Made by a program: the position numbers and the translations under genes. The notes under the pieces are model-generated. The model did not search any database and was not told where the DNA came from. It saw nothing but the letters and a program-made list of their open reading frames with translations. Below, piece after piece: positions 16,309-22,981 of a stretch of 34,273 bases of DNA; within the stretch, counting starts at the first letter, position 1, and every line of letters starts with the position of its first letter. Source of the DNA: Patescibacteria group bacterium. Its GTDB lineage: Bacteria; Patescibacteriota; Patescibacteriia; JAGVFQ01. The DNA lies in contig JAGVFQ010000013.1 of the NCBI GenBank assembly GCA_020057505.1, positions 1 to 34,273 on the forward strand. The letters run 5' to 3'.

Positions 16309-16587
16309 TTATATCTTGGGAAACCCTTCAGTCTGCAAATCTATCTTGACGCTTTGCTTTGCCATCCATCCATTTAGCCTTCGGATGAATATCAAAGCTT
16401 CTTTAGGATTTTTGTTGCGAGAATATGTCGCTTCGGCGACTAATTCGCTTTCGCCAACTTTTGCCGTAAAAACAACTATTGCCTGCCCGTCAGAGTGATC
16501 GAGCAAAAATAATGCCTGCGCAATAGTAAATGACTTCGGCATGGTTAGCTTTATCCTATTGCGAATGAGAATTGCCTTGATCACCAC
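16309..16587 (-). CDS. Hypothetical 92-aa protein, first gene of the DAHP synthase operon
   Basis: I do not recognise this protein. It contains [32 protein letters not shown] and [23 protein letters not shown], suggesting a small alpha/beta fold with no membrane segment. Start choices are GTG 16587 (close to AAAGGA) or ATG 16542 ([15 protein letters not shown] 11 nt upstream); I give the longer form. It lies 31 nt before the DAHP synthase start and after the attenuator, so it is co-regulated by aromatic amino acid supply. A regulatory or accessory role is possible but unproven. Confidence 0.5.
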   Translation of the reverse strand: MVIKAILIRNRIKLTMPKSFTIAQALFLLDHSDGQAIVVFTAKVGESELVAEATYSRNKNPKEALIFIRRLNGWMAKQSVKIDLQTEGFPKI

Positions 16588-16676
16588 TTCCTTTATTCTG
16601 CGCTTCTTGTTTATTTTTCTTCCTTTTTGCTAGAAATTGTTAAAGGCCTAATATTTGAATCTGCGAACTGCATAAT

Positions 16677-16763
16677 AAAAAACTGACCTTTTCGGGCCAG
16701 CTTTTTTTATCTAAACTAATGCTTTTATCTAGATAACCTAAAGCGCTGGCCCTTCCAGTCAGT
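16677..16763 (-). promoter_or_regulatory. Transcription attenuator with mutually exclusive hairpins
   Basis: On the minus strand four segments are present. Segment 1 is CTGG (16758-16755). Segment 2 is GGGCCAGC (16752-16745). Segment 3 is GCTGGCCC (16701-16694). Segment 4 is GGTCAG (16688-16683), followed by TTTTTT. Segments 3 and 4 form the terminator stem CTGGCC/GGTCAG with loop CGAAAA. Segments 2 and 3 are fully complementary over 8 nt and form the antiterminator, and 1 and 2 can pair locally. Segment 1 lies inside the leader-peptide gene just after its aromatic codon run. A ribosome stalled there would leave segment 2 free to block the terminator. Confidence 0.8.
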
Positions 16764-16811
16764 AAAATAAAAATTAAAGAAAAACTTAATTGTATTATGG
16801 CTCAATTTCAT
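16725..16811 (-). CDS. Aromatic-rich leader peptide of the DAHP synthase operon (28 aa)
   Basis: This 28-codon reading frame starts at ATG 16811, about 3 nt after the predicted transcription start, so it may be translated leaderless. The peptide begins MKLSHNTIK and continues FFFNFYFTDW at residues 10-19, where 7 of 10 residues are Phe, Tyr or Trp, then ends at TAA 16727-16725. Such codon runs are typical of attenuation control peptides like the enteric pheA leader. Its sequence overlaps attenuator segments 1 and 2. The match between codon content and the first aromatic-pathway enzyme downstream supports function. Confidence 0.75.
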   Translation of the reverse strand: MKLSHNTIKFFFNFYFTDWKGQRFRLSR

Positions 16812-16820
16812 ATTATCCAC

Positions 16821-16848
16821 AGTATAACAGAATAAAAAATCTTGTCAA
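16821..16848 (-). promoter_or_regulatory. Promoter of the DAHP synthase operon
   Basis: TTGACA (16848-16843), a 16-nt spacer and TATACT (16826-16821), with TGT before the -10, form a strong minus-strand promoter. It lies 15 nt after the pyrH stop codon. Transcription is expected to begin near 16814. Confidence 0.85.
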
Positions 16849-16862
16849 ATATATTTTATATT

Positions 16863-17555
16863 TTATGCTTGCTTTTTATTTTCTATTACCGTCCCTTTGA
16901 AATTATTGCCTGATAAAAAACTTTCAAAATTAACCAAATCATTGCCTTGGATAACTAGTACTTTTATTTTCAACTTTTCTGTGAGCCGCGAAGCTACTGG
17001 ATCAAAGGGAGAGTTCAATCCAGGCCGCCATTTCCCGCCGCATATTTTTTTGAATTCTTTCCAATTAAGATTTCCCAATGGTTTCGCATCTTTGAATTTC
17101 CTTGGATCTTTATTGCAAATGCAAGAAATATTAGAAAGATTGATAATGGTTTTAATTTTATATTTCTTCGCGAGGATAGTACAAACATAATCTGTGGACC
17201 AGCCCGGACGCCAGCCGGCGGCTACAACAATTTTCTTGCCGGCTTCAATCTGGTCTTTGATCGGATCGGTAATAATTTTCTTCTGGCAATTTGTCCTGAA
17301 TATCGTCGCCAAGAGATGGCCGTTAAGGCGAGTTGAATGTATCCCTAGCCAATCAAAATCTTCGGTAATGCCTCCGCCGATGGCTCTCGCGGCATTCTGA
17401 TAATTTCTCGCCGTCATTCCCCCGCCTGTGACAATAATAAAATGATCGCCCTTTTTTACGCGGTTCAAAATCAATTTTTTAAAACGCTTTAAAAATTCTA
17501 TATCAATTTTATCCGGCACGATCACCGATCCGCCGAGTGATATGATGTAAAACAT
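16863..17555 (-). CDS. pyrH: UMP kinase, archaeal-type
   Basis: A 230-aa amino-acid-kinase-fold protein that phosphorylates UMP to UDP. Motifs: ISLGGSVIVPDKID (phosphate loop, about 5-18), FIIVTGGGMTARNYQNAA (about 41-58), VVAAGWRPGWSTD (about 122-134) and a C-terminal VASRL. The pattern is closer to the archaeal or short UMP kinases than to the usual bacterial PyrH. The start is placed at ATG 17555 (MFYIISLGGS); a GTG at 17561 is 6 nt upstream. Its 5' region is a family A palindrome and no ribosome binding site is seen. Confidence 0.85.
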   Translation of the reverse strand: MFYIISLGGSVIVPDKIDIEFLKRFKKLILNRVKKGDHFIIVTGGGMTARNYQNAARAIGGGITEDFDWLGIHSTRLNGHLLATIFRTNCQKKIITDPIKDQIEAGKKIVVAAGWRPGWSTDYVCTILAKKYKIKTIINLSNISCICNKDPRKFKDAKPLGNLNWKEFKKICGGKWRPGLNSPFDPVASRLTEKLKIKVLVIQGNDLVNFESFLSGNNFKGTVIENKKQA

Positions 17556-17560
17556 AAACA

Positions 17561-17641
17561 CGAATTAAAACGAATTATTAACGAATAAACACGAATACAC
17601 AAATTAGTGTATTTGTGCGTACTCGTCTTCTATTCGTGTAT
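17561..17641. repeat. Family A palindrome without a gene
   Basis: CGAAT units start at 17561, 17571, 17582 and 17592 (spacing 10, 11, 10). ATTTG, ACTCG and ATTCG follow at 17611, 17621 and 17632. Each right-hand unit ends at the position mirroring a left-hand unit around 17603.5 (coordinate sums all 35207), so the phasing is exactly symmetric. The central CACAAAT/ATTTGTG forms a tight hairpin. It lies directly upstream of pyrH. Confidence 0.8.
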
Positions 17642-17692
17642 ATTATTTTTATGTATAAATAAATTTTGACTCTCAGATCTTTTCTTTTTTAA

Positions 17693-18163
17693 TTATTTGT
17701 GATAACTACTACCTCTAATAATCTCAAACGCCCGATAAAGCTGTTCCAAGAGCAAAAGCCTGATCATCTCATGGGTAAAAGTTAGTTTGGAAAAAGACAA
17801 GGTTAAATTCGCCTTACTCAAAACTTCACTTGATAAACCAAGCGGTCCGCCGATAATAAAACAAATTCTCGCGCCCGAATAATCCCTTTTTTCTTTAATC
17901 ATTCTCGCGAATTCTTCGGAATTGAATGATTTGCCTTCGCGATCAAGAATAATATTAAAAAATTCCAAATCCAATTTTTCAATAATCCTTTTACCTTCTG
18001 TTTCCTTGATTGTCTTCGCATCCTTATTTTTAGTAATCGGCTCTTCTTTAATTTCCACAATTTCCATCTGGCAATCCCGGCGCAATCGATGAAGATAATC
18101 CTTTTCTCCCGCTCGAAGATAATCAACCTTGGTTTTTCCGACTATGATAATTTTAATCTTCAT
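17693..18163 (-). CDS. rlmH: 23S rRNA (pseudouridine-1915-N3)-methyltransferase RlmH
   Basis: A 156-aa SPOUT-class enzyme (formerly the YbeA family) that methylates pseudouridine 1915 in helix 69. It starts MKIKIIIVGKTK and carries the AdoMet-binding knot ICFIIGGPLGLSSEVL (about 105-120), then LSFSKLTFTHEMIRLLLLEQLYRAFEIIRGSSYHK at the C-terminus, the family signature. The length is typical. It is preceded by a family A half-element that also overlaps the end of the Nudix gene. Confidence 0.97.
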   Translation of the reverse strand: MKIKIIIVGKTKVDYLRAGEKDYLHRLRRDCQMEIVEIKEEPITKNKDAKTIKETEGKRIIEKLDLEFFNIILDREGKSFNSEEFARMIKEKRDYSGARICFIIGGPLGLSSEVLSKANLTLSFSKLTFTHEMIRLLLLEQLYRAFEIIRGSSYHK

Positions 18164-18179
18164 ATTTCTCTTCTATGTG

Positions 18180-18220
18180 ATCCGTGTAAATCTGTAATTA
18201 ATCTGTGCTTATCCGTGTTT
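18180..18220 (-). repeat. Family A half-element forming the Nudix C-terminus
   Basis: ATCCG, ATCTG, ATCTG and ATCCG start at 18180, 18190, 18201 and 18211 (spacing 10, 11, 10). On the coding strand it supplies the last residues of the Nudix protein, T-R-I-S-T-D and stop, in the same frame as the T-R-I peptides in tgt and rsmH. Confidence 0.7.
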
Positions 18221-18623
18221 TTAAAAATTTATTCGCTTTTTCTAGAATCGCTTTAGCATTTTTGAAAGTCATAACCTTCATCGCTTCCTCATAATTAAGC
18301 CATTTGTAATCCTGATGTTCAGAGGAAATAGTAATCTTATCCGTAGTAGTTTTAGCCAAGAGAATAATGGCTTCTTTATAAATCGTCTGCCCTTCTTTTC
18401 TGAAAAACCAAAAAGTTTTTTCTCTAAAACCAGGGATGAATTCCAAATCTTTCAAACCTGTTTCCTCCGCAATTTCGCGCCTGGCCGTTTCTTCTTCGCT
18501 TTCGCCTTGCTCAATGTGGCCGCGCGAGAAATCCCAATAGCCGCCGCCATATTGCAGGACTAAAAATTTTATCTCGCCGTTCTTTCTAAAAATGACAGCG
18601 CCAGCGGAAGTCTCCTTCGGCAT
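18198..18623 (-). CDS. Nudix hydrolase, diadenosine tetraphosphatase-like
   Basis: A 141-aa Nudix enzyme. The Nudix box G-x5-E-x7-REUxEExGU is complete: GHIEQGESEEETARREIAEETGL (about 36-58; the glutamates bind metal). The start MPKETSAGAVIFRK and the C-terminal EHQDYKWLNYEEAMKVMTF resemble bacterial and archaeal Ap4A hydrolases, which remove alarmone-like dinucleotides. Other nucleotide substrates remain possible. The last 6-7 residues come from a family A repeat, so the natural end of the protein has been replaced or extended. It lies between rlmH and a family A palindrome. Confidence 0.88.
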   Translation of the reverse strand: MPKETSAGAVIFRKNGEIKFLVLQYGGGYWDFSRGHIEQGESEEETARREIAEETGLKDLEFIPGFREKTFWFFRKEGQTIYKEAIILLAKTTTDKITISSEHQDYKWLNYEEAMKVMTFKNAKAILEKANKFLKTRISTD

Positions 18624-18634
18624 AGGTTAACACG

Positions 18635-18711
18635 CGAATGTTACGCGAATATTTGCGAATGATCACGAATGCCATTTGCAAACTATTCACATATATTCGC
18701 AAAATTATTTG
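18635..18711. repeat. Family A palindrome without a gene, overlapping the translin-like stop
   Basis: CGAAT units start at 18635, 18646, 18656 and 18666; inverted ATTTG, ATTCA, ATTCG and ATTTG start at 18674, 18685, 18695 and 18707. Mirror sums are 37344-37346, so the arms are symmetric within 2 bp. The right arm encodes the final residues I-R-K and the stop of the translin-like gene. The left arm lies just upstream of the Nudix start. Confidence 0.8.
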
Positions 18712-19277
18712 CGTATACTAATATCATACATAATCTCCTCAATCTTCCTCATATTATTTTTCGCCTGATCGTATTTGGTGCGCAGATAACCGGTTAGATT
18801 CATTTCAATCAATTCCTGCATAATCGATTCAATCGCTTTCTTGAATTCTTCCACTTCGTCAAACTTTCTTTTGGTAGCCGAGGCAATCGCCTTGCGGAGT
18901 ATTTCACCCGTGAGATCGCAAAGACCGCCGAGATAACTATCTAAATCAACTTTGATTTCCTTAATCTCATCAATCTTTTTCTCTCGTAAAAAATTAAAAA
19001 ATAACTTGGCTTCAGCATATTCCTCTGTGGCTGCCCGATAAGCGCCTTCACCCCTTAATTCCTCGTCTCTCTCAAATCTTTTTTCTAAATTTTCAAATAT
19101 ATTTTCTATGGTTTTTAATAATTCCCCCGCTCGTTCTACATCATCGCGATGCAGGGCAAAAATAGCCTGCTTCGAAAGTGCTAAAGCCTCATTTGATTCG
19201 CTGATAAGTTTCCGTCTCTCACTTCCATAAAGCTCATATTCCGCTTTGATTTTTTTAAAAAATTTTTGGTTTAACAT
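18705..19277 (-). CDS. Translin-family protein
   Basis: A 190-aa all-helical protein. The N-terminal region RRKLISESNEALALSKQAIFALHRDDVERAGELLKTIENIFENLEK (about 21-66) and the middle EYAEAKLFFNFLREKK (about 87-102) plus LDSYLGGLCDLTGEILRKAIASATK (about 111-135) match the translin/TRAX fold. Eukaryotic and archaeal relatives bind single-stranded RNA or DNA, and some act as RNases. Translins are present in archaea and some Candidate Phyla Radiation bacteria; the bacterial role is unknown. Its stop codon is provided by the adjoining family A repeat. It is followed upstream by the 58-aa gene, 12 nt away. Confidence 0.75.
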   Translation of the reverse strand: MLNQKFFKKIKAEYELYGSERRKLISESNEALALSKQAIFALHRDDVERAGELLKTIENIFENLEKRFERDEELRGEGAYRAATEEYAEAKLFFNFLREKKIDEIKEIKVDLDSYLGGLCDLTGEILRKAIASATKRKFDEVEEFKKAIESIMQELIEMNLTGYLRTKYDQAKNNMRKIEEIMYDISIRK

Positions 19278-19288
19278 GCGCTGGGTTG

Positions 19289-19465
19289 TTAGCTTTTTAG
19301 CTTCTTAGTTTGTAACGGGTAATTTTCCACTCCGACGCTCTTGTATAATTCACGGATCAATTCCTGCCGTCCGTTAACGTCAGCAACCGCCCGCCTAATG
19401 CGAGATTTTTCTATGCGGATATATTTTCTAATCCCCCGGCTCAAAGCCTTAAATTCTTGTTTCAT
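19289..19465 (-). CDS. Small basic 58-aa protein
   Basis: This reading frame begins ATG 19465 (MKQEFKALSRGIRKYIRIEK), contains SRIRRAVADVNGRQELIRELYKSVGVENYP, and stops at 19291-19289. It is strongly basic, probably helical, and sits 12 nt before the translin-like gene, so it may be co-translated with it. Its last residues (T-K-K-L-K-S and stop) are encoded by the family D repeat. I do not recognise a family. The helix-like composition and tight spacing make a real gene likely. Confidence 0.55.
   Translation of the reverse strand: MKQEFKALSRGIRKYIRIEKSRIRRAVADVNGRQELIRELYKSVGVENYPLQTKKLKS
19290..19308. repeat. Family D 19-bp dispersed repeat at the end of the 58-aa gene
   Basis: The reverse complement is CTAAGAAGCTAAAAAGCTA, identical over 19 bp to 2120-2138. 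It supplies the last codons and the stop of the 58-aa gene, as the other copy supplies the ftsL stop. Confidence 0.75.
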
Positions 19466-19587
19466 ATAAAGACATATTTAAAAAAATTAATATCTTGCTA
19501 TAGATTACATTATTTTAGGAATAAAAACAAGCCGTAAGTAAAAAGAGGGTAATACTAAATCCTTGGAATTAGCCTAACTATTAATAG

Positions 19588-20640
19588 CTACTTCAAATAC
19601 TTCGCTTTAGCAACATTATGCTCTTCCAAGGTCTTGCTAAAAATAGTCTGGCCATCCGGCGTGGTGAGGAAAAACCAATAATTATTTTTGACCGGATGAA
19701 TCGCGGCATCGATAGCGTCCAGCCCGGGATTCGAGATCGGGCCCGGCGACAGTCCGCGATATTTGTAAGTATTATATAAAGAATCAATTTTCGTATCATC
19801 GTGCGATACGCTCGGGGAGTTACCGTTGGTTATATAGTTAATCGTTGAATCAGCCTGCAAAGGCATGCCCACGAGCAATCGGCGATAAAAAATATCCGCC
19901 ACCATGGCTCGTTCATTTTTAAGAGCCACTTCTTTTTCCAAAATACTCGCCATGGTAATTGTATCCAAAATAGTTCTCTTGGAATTTTTAATATCTTCAC
20001 GCATCGCCGGAGTCAATTTTTGATCAAAATTATCAAGCATCTTTTGGATTATATCGGCGGCTGTGGCATCGCGATAGATCCGATAAGTGTCGGGAAAAAG
20101 AAAGCCCTCAAGCGAATTAGCCTCCTTTAATCCGGATAAAAATGACCATCTGGCTTCATCAATATTGCCGCCAACGCAACTGGCGCAAGGCTGCCATTTT
20201 TTAATATTTTTTACTTCTGTTAAAAAATCATTTTTCTTAATAATATTTTCCTTATCCAAATAATCGGCTATGTCAGAAATAGTCCACCCTTCAATAATTT
20301 TGATTGTCCGCTCGTTGGTTATCTGTCCATTGACTAAAATATTAGTCAGTCGTTGCAAGCTCGTTCCGGAATTTAACCGATACTCCCCTGCCTTAAGATT
20401 GTTTTCCAATTTCGAAACCCAAAGATAGGTTTCAAAAATAAATTTATTTTTAATTAAATTATTTGCAAACAAATCACGGCTGATCTCATTAGCGCTTTCA
20501 CCCTCTTTAATGACAAACAGTTTCTCTTCGCCTAATTTTTTATCACCTGTATAGATCATTTTTAAAGAATAAAAAGAAACCGCGCCAAATGCGATGATTA
20601 AAATTATGAATAAAATTATAAGCTTTTTTAGCTTAGACAT
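19588..20640 (-). CDS. mltG: Endolytic murein transglycosylase MltG
   Basis: A 350-aa YceG-family protein that cuts nascent glycan strands and ends peptidoglycan polymerisation. It has an N-terminal transmembrane helix (about 5-26, LIILFIILIIAFGAVSFYSL) and a LysM-like region (FVIKEGESANEISRDL, about 43-58). The catalytic domain follows, with TITMASILEKEVALKNERAMVADIFYRRL (about 229-257), whose Glu is the expected active residue, then MPLQADSTINY and GLSPGPISNPGLDAIDAAIHP (about 294-314). The length is typical. It stands between the 58-aa gene and a PAP2 phosphatase whose terminator separates the two. Confidence 0.96.
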   Translation of the reverse strand: MSKLKKLIILFIILIIAFGAVSFYSLKMIYTGDKKLGEEKLFVIKEGESANEISRDLFANNLIKNKFIFETYLWVSKLENNLKAGEYRLNSGTSLQRLTNILVNGQITNERTIKIIEGWTISDIADYLDKENIIKKNDFLTEVKNIKKWQPCASCVGGNIDEARWSFLSGLKEANSLEGFLFPDTYRIYRDATAADIIQKMLDNFDQKLTPAMREDIKNSKRTILDTITMASILEKEVALKNERAMVADIFYRRLLVGMPLQADSTINYITNGNSPSVSHDDTKIDSLYNTYKYRGLSPGPISNPGLDAIDAAIHPVKNNYWFFLTTPDGQTIFSKTLEEHNVAKAKYLK

Positions 20641-20682
20641 ATTTATTTAAATTTACCATATTAATGGATTTTTAACAACAAA

Positions 20683-20704
20683 GAGCGCATAGCTAGGTGC
20701 GCTC
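20683..20704. terminator. Intrinsic terminator between the PAP2 gene and mltG
   Basis: GAGCGCA (20683-20689) pairs with TGCGCTC (20698-20704). On the minus strand it is followed by TTTGTTGTT and would end the PAP2 transcript. On the plus strand it is followed by a longer T-rich tract, so it may work in both directions. Confidence 0.65.
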
Positions 20705-20727
20705 TATTTTTTATTTTAAAAAAACAT

Positions 20728-21243
20728 CTATAATCTATTTTTCAAAATTCTTTTTGCCAAAAAAGCCGATAGAAGCCCAACTATAATTCCACCTAGAATA
20801 TCAAGCGGATAATGCACGCCGACAAAAATTCTGCCCAGGCCGACAATCAAAGCCAAAATCAAAAATATAATGCCTAATTTTTTATTATAGAAATAAATGG
20901 CAAAGGCGATGGCAAAAGATATAGCCACGTGATCTGAGGGAAATGATTTTTCAAGCGCCGATTTTTGAATCAGCTTCAAAACCTCATGATTAACGAAAGG
21001 CCGCGGACGAAAATAAATCAGACCAATCAAATTATTAATCACCCACGCCCAGCCAGCCGCAACAAACGCGTTAAAAGCCATTAATTTATAAATTCTATCT
21101 TTCTTTAATATGGCTAAGCCAAGAACAACCGCAACAATAATAAAAATCAAATATTTAGCGGCAAAAATTCCCAGCCAATCCAAATATATATTCTTATTGG
21201 CTAGATTATTGATTACTTGAAAAATTTGAAAATCAAGATTCAT
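20728..21243 (-). CDS. PAP2-family phosphatase, undecaprenyl-diphosphatase-like
   Basis: A 171-aa polytopic membrane phosphatase. The three catalytic motifs are visible: YFRPRPF (C1, about 74-80), FPSDHVAISFA (C2, about 96-106) and GRIFVGVHYPLDILGG (C3, about 137-152), the last with the catalytic His. Short BcrC-type members recycle undecaprenyl pyrophosphate for cell-wall synthesis, which fits the nearby mltG. Other lipid phosphates are possible substrates. Five hydrophobic helices can be traced. It is 18 nt downstream of the ZIP transporter gene. Confidence 0.85.
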   Translation of the reverse strand: MNLDFQIFQVINNLANKNIYLDWLGIFAAKYLIFIIVAVVLGLAILKKDRIYKLMAFNAFVAAGWAWVINNLIGLIYFRPRPFVNHEVLKLIQKSALEKSFPSDHVAISFAIAFAIYFYNKKLGIIFLILALIVGLGRIFVGVHYPLDILGGIIVGLLSAFLAKRILKNRL

Positions 21244-21260
21244 TATTGTTAAAAAATAAT

Positions 21261-22007
21261 TTAATGTAAAAAATTACCAGTTAACCAAATAACTAAAACG
21301 CCCAAAATCATAAAAAAAACTTGCGTTAAGGCTTTTTTAATTTTAATCTCTTTATGAATGGCGGGAATTAAATCAGAACTGGCTATATAAATGAAATTGC
21401 CGGCGGCAAAGGCGATAATTAACGAGCTAAGCCTTATAATATCAAAAGAAAAAAACAAAATCAGCAGTGCCCCAAAAATGCCGAATAAAGCTGAGAAAAA
21501 ATTGTATAATAAAACCTTTTTTGCCGGCATGCCGCCATGCAACAAAATGCCAAAATCTCCAATTTCCTGCGGTATTTCATGCGCGATAATAGCTAGAGAG
21601 GTTGTAATACCTAGGGGCAAACTCACCAAAAAACTTGTCGCAATAATCGCGCCATCAATAAAATTATGGATACTGTCACTTAAAATTATAAGATAAGTAA
21701 AACCATGCACTTCACAATCCGTGTTATCATGACAATGGTACCAAATCAAAAATTTTTCAATTAGAAAAAAAATCAAAATGCCCAAAAGGGTCACAGCTAA
21801 AATCAATTTAACATTACCGCCACCTTCTATGCTTTCAGGCAAAAGATCAAGGAAGGCCGCCCCAAGCATTGTGCCAGCGGCAAAAGAGATTAAATAACCA
21901 ATAAACGGTCTGACTAATTTTTCTTTCCAAATAATGAATAATCCGCCGCTTAAACCCAAAATACCGGCAAAAATCACCACTAAAATAATAATTAAAGAAA
22001 TATACAT
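21261..22007 (-). CDS. ZIP-family divalent metal transporter
   Basis: A 248-aa membrane protein with about eight hydrophobic segments. The ZIP metal-binding signature is in helices 4 and 5: DSIHNFIDGAIIATSF (about 110-125) and AIIAHEIPQEIGDFGILLHGG (about 138-158), giving H-N-x-x-D-G and H-E-x-P-x-E. These proteins import zinc or related metals. A cytoplasmic or periplasmic loop with H-C-H-D (about 90-94) may help bind metal. It starts 54 nt downstream of mutM and precedes the PAP2 gene. Confidence 0.92.
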   Translation of the reverse strand: MYISLIIILVVIFAGILGLSGGLFIIWKEKLVRPFIGYLISFAAGTMLGAAFLDLLPESIEGGGNVKLILAVTLLGILIFFLIEKFLIWYHCHDNTDCEVHGFTYLIILSDSIHNFIDGAIIATSFLVSLPLGITTSLAIIAHEIPQEIGDFGILLHGGMPAKKVLLYNFFSALFGIFGALLILFFSFDIIRLSSLIIAFAAGNFIYIASSDLIPAIHKEIKIKKALTQVFFMILGVLVIWLTGNFLH

Positions 22008-22061
22008 TTGAAAATTTTAATTAAGTTTATTTATTACTAATAACCATTATTGGTTGATTAG

Positions 22062-22919
22062 CTATTTCTGGCAAAAGAGACAAAAGTGCGTTCCCCGGCC
22101 GTTTAATTTTATCTTATTTACTTTCCCGGGGCAACCGGAACACTTCTCACCTTCCCGGCCGTAAACCTTGAGGAATGGGACAAATCCCCCGTCACTGCCG
22201 TCGGTACGGACATAAGTATCGGCCGAAGTCCCGCCTTTTTCAATCGAAGCGAGCAAAATTTTCCTGATACCGTAATATAAATTTTTAACTTCCTCATCGG
22301 TCAAAGTTTTAACTATTCTTGTTGGCAATATTTTCGCGTAAAAACAGCTTTCATCGGCATAAATATTGCCGATTCCGGCAATCATGGCCTGATCCATCAA
22401 AATTTGCTTGATTTTCCTATTGGGATAACGAGCCAGTATTTCTTTGAATTTAGGTAAATCAAAATCTTTTGACAACGGTTCCGGCCCGAATTCATTTCCC
22501 ACTTTAATCATTTCTTCGTCTTTTATTAATTTTATATAACCGAACTTTCTTATATCATTAAAATATAATCTCGAACCGTCGGTAAAATTAAAAATTATAT
22601 GGGTAAATTTCCCGGGCATCGGCCCGACTTTGGCGGGAAAATTTTGGCGACCAGTTCTATCGCTTGCCGTTTCATAAATCAATTGTCCTGTTAATTTCAA
22701 ATGGATCAGCAAAAAATCTGGCCCTTCTAGATCAATTATAATCAATTTCGCCCTGCGGCTCACGGAATTTATTTTTTTGCCTATCGTTCGCCGGCTAAAT
22801 TCTAATATCGGCAAATTAATTTGCTTTGGAACTTTAACTTCAACTGATCGGATAATTTTGCCTTTTATTTTCCGATTCAGCTCCTGTGTGATTGTCTCAA
22901 CTTCCGGCAATTCGGGCAT
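22062..22919 (-). CDS. mutM: Formamidopyrimidine-DNA glycosylase
   Basis: A 285-aa base-excision repair enzyme that removes 8-oxoguanine and ring-opened purines. The start is set at ATG 22919 because the mature protein must begin P-E-L-P-E-V-E, with the catalytic proline; an upstream ATG (22943) would bury it. Further motifs are HLKLTGQLIY (about 72-81), QILMDQAMIAGIGNIYADESCF (helix-two-turn-helix, about 164-185), and a C-terminal zinc finger CSGC...CLFC (about 256-283) with the family glutamine-lysine end. It ends 54 nt before the ZIP gene. Confidence 0.97.
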   Translation of the reverse strand: MPELPEVETITQELNRKIKGKIIRSVEVKVPKQINLPILEFSRRTIGKKINSVSRRAKLIIIDLEGPDFLLIHLKLTGQLIYETASDRTGRQNFPAKVGPMPGKFTHIIFNFTDGSRLYFNDIRKFGYIKLIKDEEMIKVGNEFGPEPLSKDFDLPKFKEILARYPNRKIKQILMDQAMIAGIGNIYADESCFYAKILPTRIVKTLTDEEVKNLYYGIRKILLASIEKGGTSADTYVRTDGSDGGFVPFLKVYGREGEKCSGCPGKVNKIKLNGRGTHFCLFCQK

Positions 22920-22981
22920 AGCATGATGAAAATATAAAAACAAAAGCTATGTTATTTTTATATTCTTGTATTTTTATATTT

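Noticed and set aside
16677-16763. T-box or other tRNA-sensing riboswitch upstream of aroF
   Set aside because: The conserved T-box sequence and specifier stem are absent; the leader peptide and alternative hairpins explain the region.
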